A DNA stretch of 56,059 bases from Rhodobacteraceae bacterium CG17_big_fil_post_rev_8_21_14_2_50_63_15 (GTDB taxonomy: Bacteria; Pseudomonadota; Alphaproteobacteria; Rhodobacterales; Rhodobacteraceae). The stretch's first letter is position 1, and each line of letters opens with the position of its first letter. Shown piece by piece: positions 44,448 through 52,862 of the stretch. The notes beneath the pieces are model-generated. The model was not told the DNA's origin and did not search any database. It was given only the letters and a program-made list of their open reading frames with translations. The translations under genes were made by a program, and so were the position numbers. The stretch covers positions 14,101 to 70,159 of the forward strand of contig PFEY01000101.1 in assembly GCA_002783205.1 (NCBI GenBank). The letters run 5' to 3'.

Positions 44448-44683
44448 GAGGGGCGTTGCCCCTCTTGGCCTTCGGCCAATTCACCCCAGGGTATTTGCTG
44501 CCAAGAAGAAGCAAGGTTTTCTTAACCTTCCTGCGCGAGACTGAATGGGCGGTACAGGCTGGGGAGCCGATGACCGCCCAAGGAGAAGCCGCGCCCGGCT
44601 CCGGCCTGCATCGGCGAGGGTCCGACCGACGCTGGACCCGGGCGCGCAACCGCTGTTTCTTCTTGGTTCAAATACCCGAATCC
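44448..44683. repeat. Palindrome-rich intergenic element with inverted copies of a family repeat
   Basis: The gap between convergent genes contains a run of perfect hairpins. GAGGGGC/GCCCCTC spans 44448-44464 and TTGGCC/GGCCAA 44465-44479. AAGGTT/AACCTT lies at about 44513-44529, TGGGCGGT/ACCGCCCA at 44546-44580 with an inner GGCT/AGCC, and GGGTCC/GGACCC at 44618-44639. A repeat with core GGGTATTTG...CCAAGAAGAAG occurs at 44489-44511 and, inverted, at 44656-44677. I recall similar GGGTATTT-CCAAGAAGAAG sequences in other Rhodobacteraceae intergenic regions. It may terminate both genes, act as a REP-like element, or be a non-autonomous mobile unit. Confidence 0.6.
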
Positions 44684-44707
44684 GACCCGTTCGCCGGGAT
44701 CGCCAGA

Positions 44708-45694
44708 TCAGGTCAGGCCTGCTGCAGCAAAGAGCGTCTTCACATCCACCTCGGGACGGGCCCCGTAATGGCCGATGACCTCGGCAGCCGCGATGCATCC
44801 CATGCGCCCGGCGACTGCAAGAGGCACACCCTTGAAAACACCATAAAGGAAGCCAGCGGCGAACTGATCACCCGCCCCGGTGGCGTCCACAGGTGTGATC
44901 TCCTGCACCGGCACGGTCACCGTATCCTCGCCTTCGACCAGCACCACATCATGTCCCGAGCGGGTGCAGACGATGAGGCCGCTCTCGGTGGCCGCCTGTT
45001 CCAGCGCCGCGCCCAGGTCCTCGGTCTGGTAGAGCGATTTCCATTCATGCTCGTTGCCGATCACGTAGTCGAGATCTTGCACCAGATGCCGGAAATCGTC
45101 GCGGTGGCGATCGACGCAGAAAGGATCCGACAGCGTGATGCCCGCCTTGCCGCCGCCTCGACGGGCGCCACGGGCGGCGGCAAGAAAGGCCGCCTTCCCC
45201 TTGGGTTTGTCAAAGAGGTAGCCTTCGAGCAACAATATCCCCGCCTGACCCGCCACCGCTTCGGGCACGTCGCCCTCGTCGAGTTCGGTTGAAATGCCGA
45301 GATAGGTGTTCATCGACCGCTCGCCATCAGGCGAGACAAAGATCATCGAGCGCGACGTGGGCAGGGTACCGTCGGCACGCGGCGGATTGACGAAATCGGT
45401 GCCGACATCGGTCATGGCCTGCGCATAGAACCGGCCCAGTTCGTCATCACTGACCCGTCCGATGAACCCGGTCGAGAGGCCGAGCGCGCCGAGGCCAGCG
45501 ATCGTATTTGCGACCGAACCGCCGGGCATCTGCCGCCGCGCCTTCATCCGGGCGTAGAGATATTCGCCACGCTCCTGCTCGATCAACTGCATGACGCCCT
45601 TCTCGATGCCCATGTCGGCCAGAAAGGCGTCATCACACTGGCTGATCACGTCCACGATGGCATTGCCGATGCCGATAGCCTGATACTTGGTCAT
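44708..45694 (-). CDS. Adenosine kinase (PfkB family)
   Basis: A 328-residue ribokinase-family enzyme. The substrate-side motif GGSVANTIAGLGALG is at about residues 58-72. The anion-hole and catalytic motif DATGAGDQFAAGFLYG gives the catalytic base D276. The overall form matches bacterial adenosine kinases that convert adenosine to AMP. ahcY at the right end of the window produces adenosine, so both may serve the same salvage route. It overlaps nth by 4 bases. Confidence 0.88.
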   Translation of the reverse strand: MTKYQAIGIGNAIVDVISQCDDAFLADMGIEKGVMQLIEQERGEYLYARMKARRQMPGGSVANTIAGLGALGLSTGFIGRVSDDELGRFYAQAMTDVGTDFVNPPRADGTLPTSRSMIFVSPDGERSMNTYLGISTELDEGDVPEAVAGQAGILLLEGYLFDKPKGKAAFLAAARGARRGGGKAGITLSDPFCVDRHRDDFRHLVQDLDYVIGNEHEWKSLYQTEDLGAALEQAATESGLIVCTRSGHDVVLVEGEDTVTVPVQEITPVDATGAGDQFAAGFLYGVFKGVPLAVAGRMGCIAAAEVIGHYGARPEVDVKTLFAAAGLT

Positions 45695-46335
45695 AAGGTC
45701 TTGTCCTCGAAGCTGCAGAGATCACGGATCAGGCAGGTGCCGCAGAGCGGCTTGCGAGCCTTGCAGGTATGGCGGCCATGCAGGATCAGCCAGTGATGCG
45801 CATGGCGCTGGAAATCCACCGGCACATGGTCCTCGATGGCGCGCTCGACCGCCACCACGTCACGACCCGGACAGATGCCGGTGCGGTTGCCGACGCGGAA
45901 AATATGGGTATCGACCGCCTGCGCCGGGTGATGCCACCACATGTTGAGCACCACATTGGCGGTCTTGCGCCCCACGCCGGGCAGCGATTGCAGCGCGGCG
46001 CGGGAATTGGGCACCTCGCCGTCATAGGCCTCGACCAGAATACGGCTGAGCGCCATCACGTTCTTCGCCTTGTTGCGATAGAGCCCGATGGTGCGGATAT
46101 GCTCGATCAGCCCCTCCTCGCCCAGATCAAGCATCCTTTGCGGCGTATCGACGATCTGAAAGAGCGCCCGCGTGGCGCGGTTCACGCCAACGTCCGTTGC
46201 CTGCGCCGAAAGGGCGACCGCGACGAGCAGCGTATAGGCGTTGACATGCTCCAACTCTCCCTTGGGGTCGGGCTCTGCCGCCTGAAAGCGGCCAAAGATC
46301 GCGCGGATCGTGTGATAATCGAGTTGCTGTGCCAT
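45691..46335 (-). CDS. nth: Endonuclease III
   Basis: A 214-residue DNA glycosylase/AP lyase for oxidised pyrimidines. The helix-hairpin-helix with the catalytic lysine is LPGVGRKTANVV (K124), and the catalytic aspartate is D142 in VDTHIFRV. The C-terminal [4Fe-4S] cluster uses C191, C198, C201 and C207 in the exact Cx6-Cx2-Cx5-C pattern. It shares the leftward transcript with adenosine kinase and diverges from the Ada-like gene. Confidence 0.95.
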   Translation of the reverse strand: MAQQLDYHTIRAIFGRFQAAEPDPKGELEHVNAYTLLVAVALSAQATDVGVNRATRALFQIVDTPQRMLDLGEEGLIEHIRTIGLYRNKAKNVMALSRILVEAYDGEVPNSRAALQSLPGVGRKTANVVLNMWWHHPAQAVDTHIFRVGNRTGICPGRDVVAVERAIEDHVPVDFQRHAHHWLILHGRHTCKARKPLCGTCLIRDLCSFEDKTL

Positions 46336-46433
46336 GATTGCTCTATGCCGGGAAACGCCGAGATGCGCAACATTCGGGTCGCGCCGCGCGTAGTGGCGCT
46401 CTATCTTAGGGTCGCAGCACGGAGACCGCGAAG

Positions 46434-47270
46434 ATGAACATGCCCCTCGAACGCAGCTATCACTACAATGTCATGCGCCGTGCCATCGACCTCATAGATG
46501 CAGGCGGCGAGGCGCTGCCGCTGGATCGGCTGGCGACCGAGATGGGCATGAGTGCGGCGCATTTCCAGCGCCTCTTTTCGGCCTGGGTCGGGGTCTCGCC
46601 CAAGCGCTATCAGCAGTATCTGACGCTCGGACATGCCAAGTCCCTGCTGGCGCAGCGCTTCACCACGCTCGAGGCGGCGGATGCGGCGGGTCTGACCGGC
46701 AGCGGGCGGCTGCACGATCTCTTTCTGCGGTGGGAGGCGATGAGCCCCGGCGAATTTGCCCGTCAGGGTGCGGGTCTCATCATCCATTTCGGCTGGTTCG
46801 ACAGCCCCTTCGGCGAGGTGCTTGCCATGGGCACGGATCGCGGGCTCTGTGGTCTCGCCTTTGTCGCGGACTGCGGCCGCATCGCGGCCATGACTGACAT
46901 GCGTTCCCGCTGGCCCCGCGCCGCCTATCGCGAGACCCCGGACAGGATCGCCCCCTGGACCGAGGCCGCCTTTGCCGGGCGGGGCGAGGCGGCGCTGCAC
47001 ATGATCGGCGCGCCGTTTCAGATCAAGGTCTGGGAGGCGCTCTTGCGGGTGCCCTCGGGCCATGTCACCACCTATTCCGAGATCGCGCAATCCATCGGCA
47101 CACCGCGCGCCGTGCGTGCCGTGGGCACAGCGGTGGGCCGCAATCCCGTCAGTTTCCTGATCCCCTGTCACCGGGCCTTGCGCAAATCCGGCGCGCTCGG
47201 GGGTTATCACTGGGGTCTGCCGGTGAAACGCGCCATGCTCGCCTGGGAAAGCGCGCGGGCCGAAGGATAG
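46434..47270 (+). CDS. AraC-type helix-turn-helix / O6-methylguanine-DNA methyltransferase fusion
   Basis: A 278-residue two-domain protein. Residues about 10-110 form an AraC-type DNA-binding domain (GMSAAHFQRLFSAWVGVSPKRYQQ). Residues 115-275 are the alkyl-transfer domain with active-site C245 in the IPCHR motif and VPSGHVTTYSEIA for DNA binding. The zinc-binding methylphosphotriester domain of true Ada is absent, so it probably repairs O6-alkylguanine but does not sense methylphosphotriesters. It lies back-to-back with nth. Confidence 0.9.
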   Translation: MNMPLERSYHYNVMRRAIDLIDAGGEALPLDRLATEMGMSAAHFQRLFSAWVGVSPKRYQQYLTLGHAKSLLAQRFTTLEAADAAGLTGSGRLHDLFLRWEAMSPGEFARQGAGLIIHFGWFDSPFGEVLAMGTDRGLCGLAFVADCGRIAAMTDMRSRWPRAAYRETPDRIAPWTEAAFAGRGEAALHMIGAPFQIKVWEALLRVPSGHVTTYSEIAQSIGTPRAVRAVGTAVGRNPVSFLIPCHRALRKSGALGGYHWGLPVKRAMLAWESARAEG

Positions 47271-47300
47271 GCGGAAATCTGCGTCCATTCGTCAACCTTT

Positions 47301-47326
47301 CCCCGCGCTTTGGCCTTGGGGCGGGG
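47301..47326 (+). terminator. Possible terminator after the Ada-like gene
   Basis: CCCCGC (47301-47306) and GCGGGG (47321-47326) pair across a 14-base loop, 31 bases after the stop codon. There is no real T-run, only TGTTATT, so confidence is low. Confidence 0.35.
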
Positions 47327-47379
47327 CGTGTTATTGCATATCATCACCCGAGATCCGATCCATCGGGGCACATCAAACC

Positions 47380-48057
47380 ATGAGGCAAAGATCCATGATT
47401 GCAGTCCGTAACTCCGTTCTCCTGATCTCTGGCGCAGCGCTTCTTCTGGCCACCGCTTGCACGGATCCGAATGCCGTGGGCGGCACCAACCCCAGGCAAA
47501 ACACACAACAGGGCGCGCTGATCGGCGGGTTGCTCGGGGCGGGCGTGGGGGCCGCGGTCAGCGATGGCAACCGGGGCCGGGGTGCATTGGTTGGTGGAAT
47601 CATCGGGGCTGCGGGCGGCGCTGTCGTTGGCAATGCACTCGATCGACAAGCCGCCGAACTGCGTCAAGAGCTTGGCAATGATGTGCAGATCGTCAACACC
47701 GGTGATCGGCTGATCCTGACCATGCCACAGGACATCCTGTTTGATGTGAACAGCTTTACCGTCACCTCCAGTCTGCGCGGCGATCTGCGCAGTGTCGCCG
47801 ACAGCCTTCAGAAATACCCGGACACCACGGTGCAAGTGGTCGGACATACCGACAGCACCGGATCGGCCAGCTACAATCAGACCCTGTCAGAGCGCCGCGC
47901 CAATGCGGTTGCAGATGTGCTGATCGACGGCGGTGTGCCTTTCAGCCGAATCCGCGCCTTTGGTCGCGGTGAGGATCAACCGATAGCCTCGAATCTTACC
48001 CCCGAAGGCCGGACTCAGAACCGCCGTGTTGAAATCGTGATCCTTCCCAACGCCTGA
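47380..48057 (+). CDS. OmpA-family outer-membrane lipoprotein with glycine zipper
   Basis: A 225-residue lipoprotein. The signal peptide ends in LLLATAC, a lipobox-like site. A glycine-zipper region (about residues 45-85, GGLLGAGVGAAVSDGNRGRG) is typical of membrane-spanning or pore-lining segments. The C-terminal OmpA-like domain contains VVGHTDSTGSASYNQTLSERR, expected to bind peptidoglycan. The in-frame ATG at 47395 has GAGG 9 bases upstream and is an alternative start that keeps the signal peptide. Pal- and YiaD-like proteins have this make-up. Confidence 0.88.
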   Translation: MRQRSMIAVRNSVLLISGAALLLATACTDPNAVGGTNPRQNTQQGALIGGLLGAGVGAAVSDGNRGRGALVGGIIGAAGGAVVGNALDRQAAELRQELGNDVQIVNTGDRLILTMPQDILFDVNSFTVTSSLRGDLRSVADSLQKYPDTTVQVVGHTDSTGSASYNQTLSERRANAVADVLIDGGVPFSRIRAFGRGEDQPIASNLTPEGRTQNRRVEIVILPNA

Positions 48058-48081
48058 GAAAGACGATTTCATACAAGAACG

Positions 48082-48107
48082 GCGCCCCTGACATTGGTCG
48101 GGGGCGC
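48082..48107. terminator. Hairpin between the OmpA-type gene and hemY
   Basis: GCGCCCC (48082-48088) and GGGGCGC (48101-48107) pair perfectly around a 12-base loop. It occupies the 50-base gap of two convergent genes, where a shared terminator is expected. It touches the hemY stop codon. Confidence 0.6.
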
Positions 48108-49622
48108 TCAAGTTTGGGAAGCGCCTTGTTTGGAGGGGTCCGTCTCAACCTCGTCCGTGACAATCTCGTCCGTGACAATCTCGGCATCAATGATCGCGCG
48201 CTCTTCGTCACCGTTCCGAGAGCCCTCCGCCTCGGTCCGATCCTCGAGAGCTCCGACGATCAGCGGCAACATCTCCAGCCCGGTCGGCGCCGATATCGGT
48301 GAACTCGGCGGAGAGCGCCAACTCAGCGTATCGAAGGAATGGCAATTCTCGCAGGCGGGTGCCCAGGAGGCATGGATGTGCTGACAGTTGTCGCATACCC
48401 ATTGCGGCCCGCGCGGCGCGTTCAGCGCCCGCGCCAGCCAGCCTTTGACCACCGCATCCGAAGCCCCCTCACCGCGCTCGATGGCGGCCATGATGGTCAG
48501 CGCGCGGGCATCCGGCTCGACCTCTGCCAATGTTCCAAGCGCACGGCGGGCGCCAGGAAAATCCTCGGCCGCCAGATGGAGTTCAGCTTCCAGCAAACGC
48601 GTTTCACGGTTTTCCGGATGCACCTTGAGCAATTTGGCAAACCGCTTGAGGCGCTGCGCGGGTGTCTCGTCAGGCTCGATCGCGGCAAAGGCAGCGGCCA
48701 GATCGGGATGTGGCTGCATCAGCCAAGCCTTGTTGATGACACGCAGTGCGTTGCGCTTGTTGCCCTGTTCGACATAACTGCGCGCCGCCAGCACGGCCGC
48801 CGGAATGAGATCCGGAGACAAGCGGTTCGCCTCGATCGCGGCCTCACGCGCCTCGATGGTCTTGCCCTCGTCCAGCACATCGCGCGCCTCTGACAGTGCC
48901 AGAACGGCGTCGCGGCGTTTGTGCACGTCTCGTGGCAGGCTGCCGTATTTCAACTTTGCCCCCAGAGTTGCACGTGCACCCTTCCAGTCGTGTTTCTCGG
49001 CCTGCAATTGCAACAGCGTATCCTGCACCGCGACATGACGTGGTTTGAGCGCAAAGGCGGTCTGCGCAAGCTTGAGCGCTGTATTGGTGTCGCCCGCCGC
49101 CAGCTTTTGCCGCAAGATGCCGCTGACGCCGACAAAGCGCGTCTTGTCGTTCTGAAGAAGTCGCTTGTAGACCTCCTCTGCCTTTTGTCGGTCGCCAGAC
49201 ATCTCCGCCGCCTGCGCGGCAATCAAATTGGTGAGTGCGGGTTTGCGCAGAAACTTCTCGGCCTTGGCAGCTTTGGCCATGGCCACGTCCCCCTCTCCCG
49301 AGGCAAGCGCCAGCATCCCCTCGCTCAGCGCGCGATACCCTTTCTCCTGACGGCTACGGTCAAAATAGCGCGACAGCGCTGTATCATCGCCGTTGATGAA
49401 TTTCAGCGTCGCGACCAGCATACCCGCAAGTTTCAGCAGCACCCAGATCAGGAAGATCAGAACCGCCAGAGCCACCACGCCCTTGAGCGGCGTAAGGTTG
49501 ATCTCGAGGCCCGCCATGACAATGCGCACACCGCCATCAAGTGCGAGCAGATAGCTCGCTCCATAGGTCGCGGCGGCCACAAGGGCTATGAAAACGGCTA
49601 TCTTGATGATCGACCAAAGCAT
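48108..49622 (-). CDS. hemY: HemY-type membrane protein with TPR repeats and C-terminal zinc ribbon
   Basis: A 504-residue protein. Two N-terminal transmembrane helices (about residues 4-28 and 43-70) are followed by TPR repeats, including ALTNLIAAQAAEMSGDRQKA and AALGAKLKYGSLPRDVHKRR-like segments. C410, C413, C424 and C427 form two CxxC pairs (CDNC...CENC), a zinc-ribbon or rubredoxin-like knuckle. HemY is associated with late heme synthesis, though its reaction is unclear. It ends the leftward hemD / mitofilin-like / hemY group. Confidence 0.88.
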   Translation of the reverse strand: MLWSIIKIAVFIALVAAATYGASYLLALDGGVRIVMAGLEINLTPLKGVVALAVLIFLIWVLLKLAGMLVATLKFINGDDTALSRYFDRSRQEKGYRALSEGMLALASGEGDVAMAKAAKAEKFLRKPALTNLIAAQAAEMSGDRQKAEEVYKRLLQNDKTRFVGVSGILRQKLAAGDTNTALKLAQTAFALKPRHVAVQDTLLQLQAEKHDWKGARATLGAKLKYGSLPRDVHKRRDAVLALSEARDVLDEGKTIEAREAAIEANRLSPDLIPAAVLAARSYVEQGNKRNALRVINKAWLMQPHPDLAAAFAAIEPDETPAQRLKRFAKLLKVHPENRETRLLEAELHLAAEDFPGARRALGTLAEVEPDARALTIMAAIERGEGASDAVVKGWLARALNAPRGPQWVCDNCQHIHASWAPACENCHSFDTLSWRSPPSSPISAPTGLEMLPLIVGALEDRTEAEGSRNGDEERAIIDAEIVTDEIVTDEVETDPSKQGASQT

Positions 49623-49641
49623 AACGCACGCCTTTTCCTGC

Positions 49642-50907
49642 TCAATTCAATGTTCCCGCCAAATCCTCGGCAGCGGCAAGCGCCGCCTTTCGACGCGTGG
49701 CAAGGTCGGTCCAATCGGAAAGCGCGGCACGCGCACCCTCGGGCAGCGAGTCGATTTCGGCAAGGGCATCGCCCAACCGGCCATCGCTCAGCGCGGCCTC
49801 GACCCGCGACAATACCGCATCGGGGTCGTCCCCGTCGCGTGGTGTCAACGAGCGCAGACCAAGCTGGCTCTTGAGAAATCCACTCACGCCAGCCATTTCC
49901 GCCCCGCTTTCCTTGCGGGCCATGGCCAGAGCAGCCCGCGCGGCATCTGGAAAACGCTCGACGAGAACAGCTTGCGTCGGCACCCCGGTCTCGGCCATGT
50001 CCGCAAGCGCAGGAGAGACATTCACCCCCGTTTCGCGCAGATCGGCAAGCGCGGCGGAGAAATCGCTGCCACTGTCGAGCGCAGTCAGAATGCGGGTCAA
50101 CGCGGCGCGGCGCAGGGTTGCCAACGCGCTGTCGCGCGCCGCCGCATCGGCGGCCTTTGCATCGCTTTGAAGCGCATCAAGGTCTGCGCGCTGCGCCGCC
50201 AGCATCGCGCGAAGCTCTTCGATGGCGGCAGAAGGCTCAGTCCCGCCCGTCTCGGGCGATGGGCGGCTTTCCAGGTCCGTGATGCGCCCCTCCAGTGCCG
50301 AAAGCTGTCCCGTCAGGGCGGTGAGGGTTTCGCTCAGTCCGCCAATTTCGCCGCTCACATCGGACGGCACATCCAACCTCTCGATCGTGGTGCTCAGATC
50401 CGTCAATCTCTGATCCTGCGCCGCCAGCCCCTGTTCAAGCCGCGCCGCGACTTCGCTATCATCGGTCCCCAACCACTGTGGCGGCAGAAGGTAGGGCGCT
50501 GCGATCACCCCGATCCCGGCCGCCAAGGCGCCACCAAACAGCATCGACCAAAAGCCGCCCTGACGCACGATCACCTGTTCGGTGGTCACGACCGACGTGG
50601 GCTTTTCGATCTGCGGATGCTCTGCCTCGGCGGGCCTTGCATCAAATTGCTCATCTCCTGCGTCAAGAGGCTCGGCCGAGGCCGCAACCTCATCTCCGGT
50701 ATCCTCAGAAGCGTTCAATGTCTCCAGAGTCTCCGGGGCCGCCTCGCTTGGTGAACTTGTGTCAATACCCCCTGTGTGTTCCCCGGATGGCGGTGCAGGA
50801 CGCGTCTCCGTTTCCGTCTCCGCCGTATCCTCGTCCAATCGGAATCCGGACTTGGACGTTGCTTCAGCCTCTGCGTCACTCTTCACAGGTTTCTTTCTGT
50901 TCGCCAC
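49642..50907 (-). CDS. Mitofilin-like inner-membrane protein (COG4223 type), GTG start
   Basis: A 421-residue protein. A long acidic, Ser/Thr/Glu-rich N-terminus of about 130 residues precedes one transmembrane helix (MLFGGALAAGIGVIAAPYLL). A coiled coil follows (LTGQLSALEGRITDLESR), and a helical C-terminal domain ends the chain. This layout resembles mitofilin/Mic60, whose alphaproteobacterial relatives sit beside hemD and hemY. GTG 50907 has AGGTGG 6 bases upstream; TTG 50913 is the alternative. It lies 19 bases before hemY. Confidence 0.8.
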   Translation of the reverse strand: MANRKKPVKSDAEAEATSKSGFRLDEDTAETETETRPAPPSGEHTGGIDTSSPSEAAPETLETLNASEDTGDEVAASAEPLDAGDEQFDARPAEAEHPQIEKPTSVVTTEQVIVRQGGFWSMLFGGALAAGIGVIAAPYLLPPQWLGTDDSEVAARLEQGLAAQDQRLTDLSTTIERLDVPSDVSGEIGGLSETLTALTGQLSALEGRITDLESRPSPETGGTEPSAAIEELRAMLAAQRADLDALQSDAKAADAAARDSALATLRRAALTRILTALDSGSDFSAALADLRETGVNVSPALADMAETGVPTQAVLVERFPDAARAALAMARKESGAEMAGVSGFLKSQLGLRSLTPRDGDDPDAVLSRVEAALSDGRLGDALAEIDSLPEGARAALSDWTDLATRRKAALAAAEDLAGTLN

Positions 50908-50955
50908 GCCCAACCACCTTTTCGAATCTCGCCACTCCCGAGTGTCAATTTGACC

Positions 50956-51690
50956 TTACTGTGGAGTGTTATATCTCTCAAGCCGCTTGGCCTCTGTCAC
51001 CAGATCATGCAGGGCCTTGATAAGGCCGGCGACATCAGGCGTTTCTGCAATCTGCAAGGCAAATGTCGCGCCTTCGGGGACCATTTGGGCGACCTTGCGG
51101 CTGATCGCCGCGACCAGCAGAGGGGCTTTGATTGCCTGGGCCTGTTCAAAAAACAGCCTCGCGCTGCGCGGTGACATCATCGGCACGATAACCGGACCGC
51201 TTTCGGCAAGACGGTCCTGTGCCGCACGGCCCATTTCCACTTCGACCTGTTCATAGACAACCACCTCGTCCGCTGTGCAATCCATTGCGCGCAGCGCCCC
51301 GGCAACATCGGCCGCCACATGCGCCCCCCGCAGATGAAGGAACGGTCCCGGTTTGCCATCCTCGGCGATACGCGACAACAACGTGTCGGCATCGCCCCCG
51401 GCCGACACCACAGCCAAGCCTGCCGCCCGCGCTGCCGCTGCCGTCGCGTCGCCCACGGCATAACAGGAAAAATCGCGGCGCGCGCTCAGACGGCAAAAGC
51501 CCGTCACGCCCTGACGCGACGTAAAGATCAAGATCTCCTGCCCGGTCAGATCGGGCAAACTGCCGCCATAGACAATCGTCATCAAGGGCGCGCTGAGCAG
51601 GCTCACCGACGTGCCAAACTCAACCCGTAACTGCGCCGCAAACCGGCTGGCCTCGGGGTCGGGCCTGGTGATGAGGATGGTGATGTTCAT
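50956..51690 (-). CDS. hemD: Uroporphyrinogen-III synthase
   Basis: A 244-residue cytoplasmic enzyme that closes hydroxymethylbilane to uroporphyrinogen III in heme synthesis. The N-terminus [20 protein letters not shown] and the segments [12 protein letters not shown] and [15 protein letters not shown] fit Hem[15 protein letters not shown] marks the second domain. ATG 51690 gives the standard start; a longer frame to 51777 runs through the intergenic dyad into tsaD. hemC is not adjacent in this window. Confidence 0.88.
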   Translation of the reverse strand: MNITILITRPDPEASRFAAQLRVEFGTSVSLLSAPLMTIVYGGSLPDLTGQEILIFTSRQGVTGFCRLSARRDFSCYAVGDATAAAARAAGLAVVSAGGDADTLLSRIAEDGKPGPFLHLRGAHVAADVAGALRAMDCTADEVVVYEQVEVEMGRAAQDRLAESGPVIVPMMSPRSARLFFEQAQAIKAPLLVAAISRKVAQMVPEGATFALQIAETPDVAGLIKALHDLVTEAKRLERYNTPQ

Positions 51691-51704
51691 CCACTGTCCA
51701 GAGT

Positions 51705-51753
51705 TGTTGCCTGATGCAATCGGTGTTACCTGCCCAACAGCGATCAGGCAACA
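51705..51753. promoter_or_regulatory. Perfect 11-bp inverted repeat between hemD and tsaD
   Basis: TGTTGCCTGAT (51705-51715) and ATCAGGCAACA (51743-51753) are exact inverted copies 27 bases apart. They fill most of the 74-base gap between divergent hemD and tsaD. The right arm ends one base before the tsaD ribosome binding site region GCGAGG. It could be a DNA operator for either gene, or an RNA stem in the tsaD leader. Confidence 0.5.
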
Positions 51754-51764
51754 GGCGAGGAAAG

Positions 51765-52862
51765 ATGTCACGGCCACTGATCATCCTTGGCCTCGAAAGC
51801 AGTTGCGACGATACTGCCGCTGCCGTTGTGAGCCTTGAACGGGCTGGCAAGGCCGAAATTCTGTCGTCTGTTGTGCAGGGCCAAACAGCACTTCATGCCC
51901 GGTTTGGCGGCGTAGTGCCTGAGATCGCGGCGCGCGCGCACGCCGAAAAGCTGGATCTCTGCGTGCGCGAGGCCCTTGAGCAAGCGGGTATTCCACTTGC
52001 GCGTTTGGATGCGGTCGCCGTGACCGCCGGACCAGGACTGATCGGCGGGGTGATCGCGGGCGTGATGTGTGCCAAAGGGATCGCGGCAGGCGCTGGACTG
52101 CCTCTGATCGGCGTCAATCATCTGGCCGGTCACGCGCTGACACCTCGTCTCACGGATCAGGTGGAGTACCCCTATCTGATGCTGCTTGTGTCTGGCGGAC
52201 ATTGCCAGTTCCTGATCGTCAACGGGGCAGACGACTTCTTGCGTCTTGGCGGCACCATCGACGACGCGCCCGGCGAGGCGTTTGACAAGGTTGCCCGGCT
52301 TCTCGGTCTGCCGCAACCTGGAGGGCCGCAAGTGGAGCAAGCGGCCCGTGGAGGAGACGCAGCGCGCTTTCGTTTTCCGCGTCCGCTTCTCGACCGGCCC
52401 GGCTGCGATCTCTCCTTCTCGGGCCTCAAGACCGCACTCTTGCGCAGTCGCGACGCGATCATCAGAGAAAAGTCCGGCCTCACGCGGCAGGACCGGGCCG
52501 ATCTCTGTGCCGGATTTCAATCTGCGGTGTGCGATGTGCTGACCGAGAAAACCCGCCGGGCCTTGATCGCCTATCTGGCCAGAAACCCGGCGTGCCCGGT
52601 ATTGGCCGTCGCAGGAGGCGTCGCTGCCAACGCGGTCATTCGCGCCGGATTAGAGACTGTTGTGGCCGATATGGGGGGGCGCTTTGTTGCCCCGCCTCTG
52701 GCGCTTTGCACCGACAATGCGGCAATGATCGCCTATGCCGGAGCAGAGCGCCTTGCGCTTGGCCATCGTGATGACATGACACTCGCCGCGCGCCCTCGCT
52801 GGCCGCTCGATCAAACGAGCCCGGTCATGTTGGGCAGCGGCAAGAAGGGAGCCAAGGCATGA
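51765..52862 (+). CDS. tsaD: tRNA N6-threonylcarbamoyladenosine transferase TsaD
   Basis: A 365-residue ASKHA-fold enzyme that completes t6A37 in ANN-decoding tRNAs. The start [15 protein letters not shown] is the family signature. Metal-binding histidines lie in the HLAGHA motif (H119, H123). [12 protein letters not shown] and [10 protein letters not shown] are also present. ATG 51765 has GAGG upstream; the frame runs on to 51714 without support. It is first in an operon of four overlapping genes. Confidence 0.95.
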   Translation: MSRPLIILGLESSCDDTAAAVVSLERAGKAEILSSVVQGQTALHARFGGVVPEIAARAHAEKLDLCVREALEQAGIPLARLDAVAVTAGPGLIGGVIAGVMCAKGIAAGAGLPLIGVNHLAGHALTPRLTDQVEYPYLMLLVSGGHCQFLIVNGADDFLRLGGTIDDAPGEAFDKVARLLGLPQPGGPQVEQAARGGDAARFRFPRPLLDRPGCDLSFSGLKTALLRSRDAIIREKSGLTRQDRADLCAGFQSAVCDVLTEKTRRALIAYLARNPACPVLAVAGGVAANAVIRAGLETVVADMGGRFVAPPLALCTDNAAMIAYAGAERLALGHRDDMTLAARPRWPLDQTSPVMLGSGKKGAKA

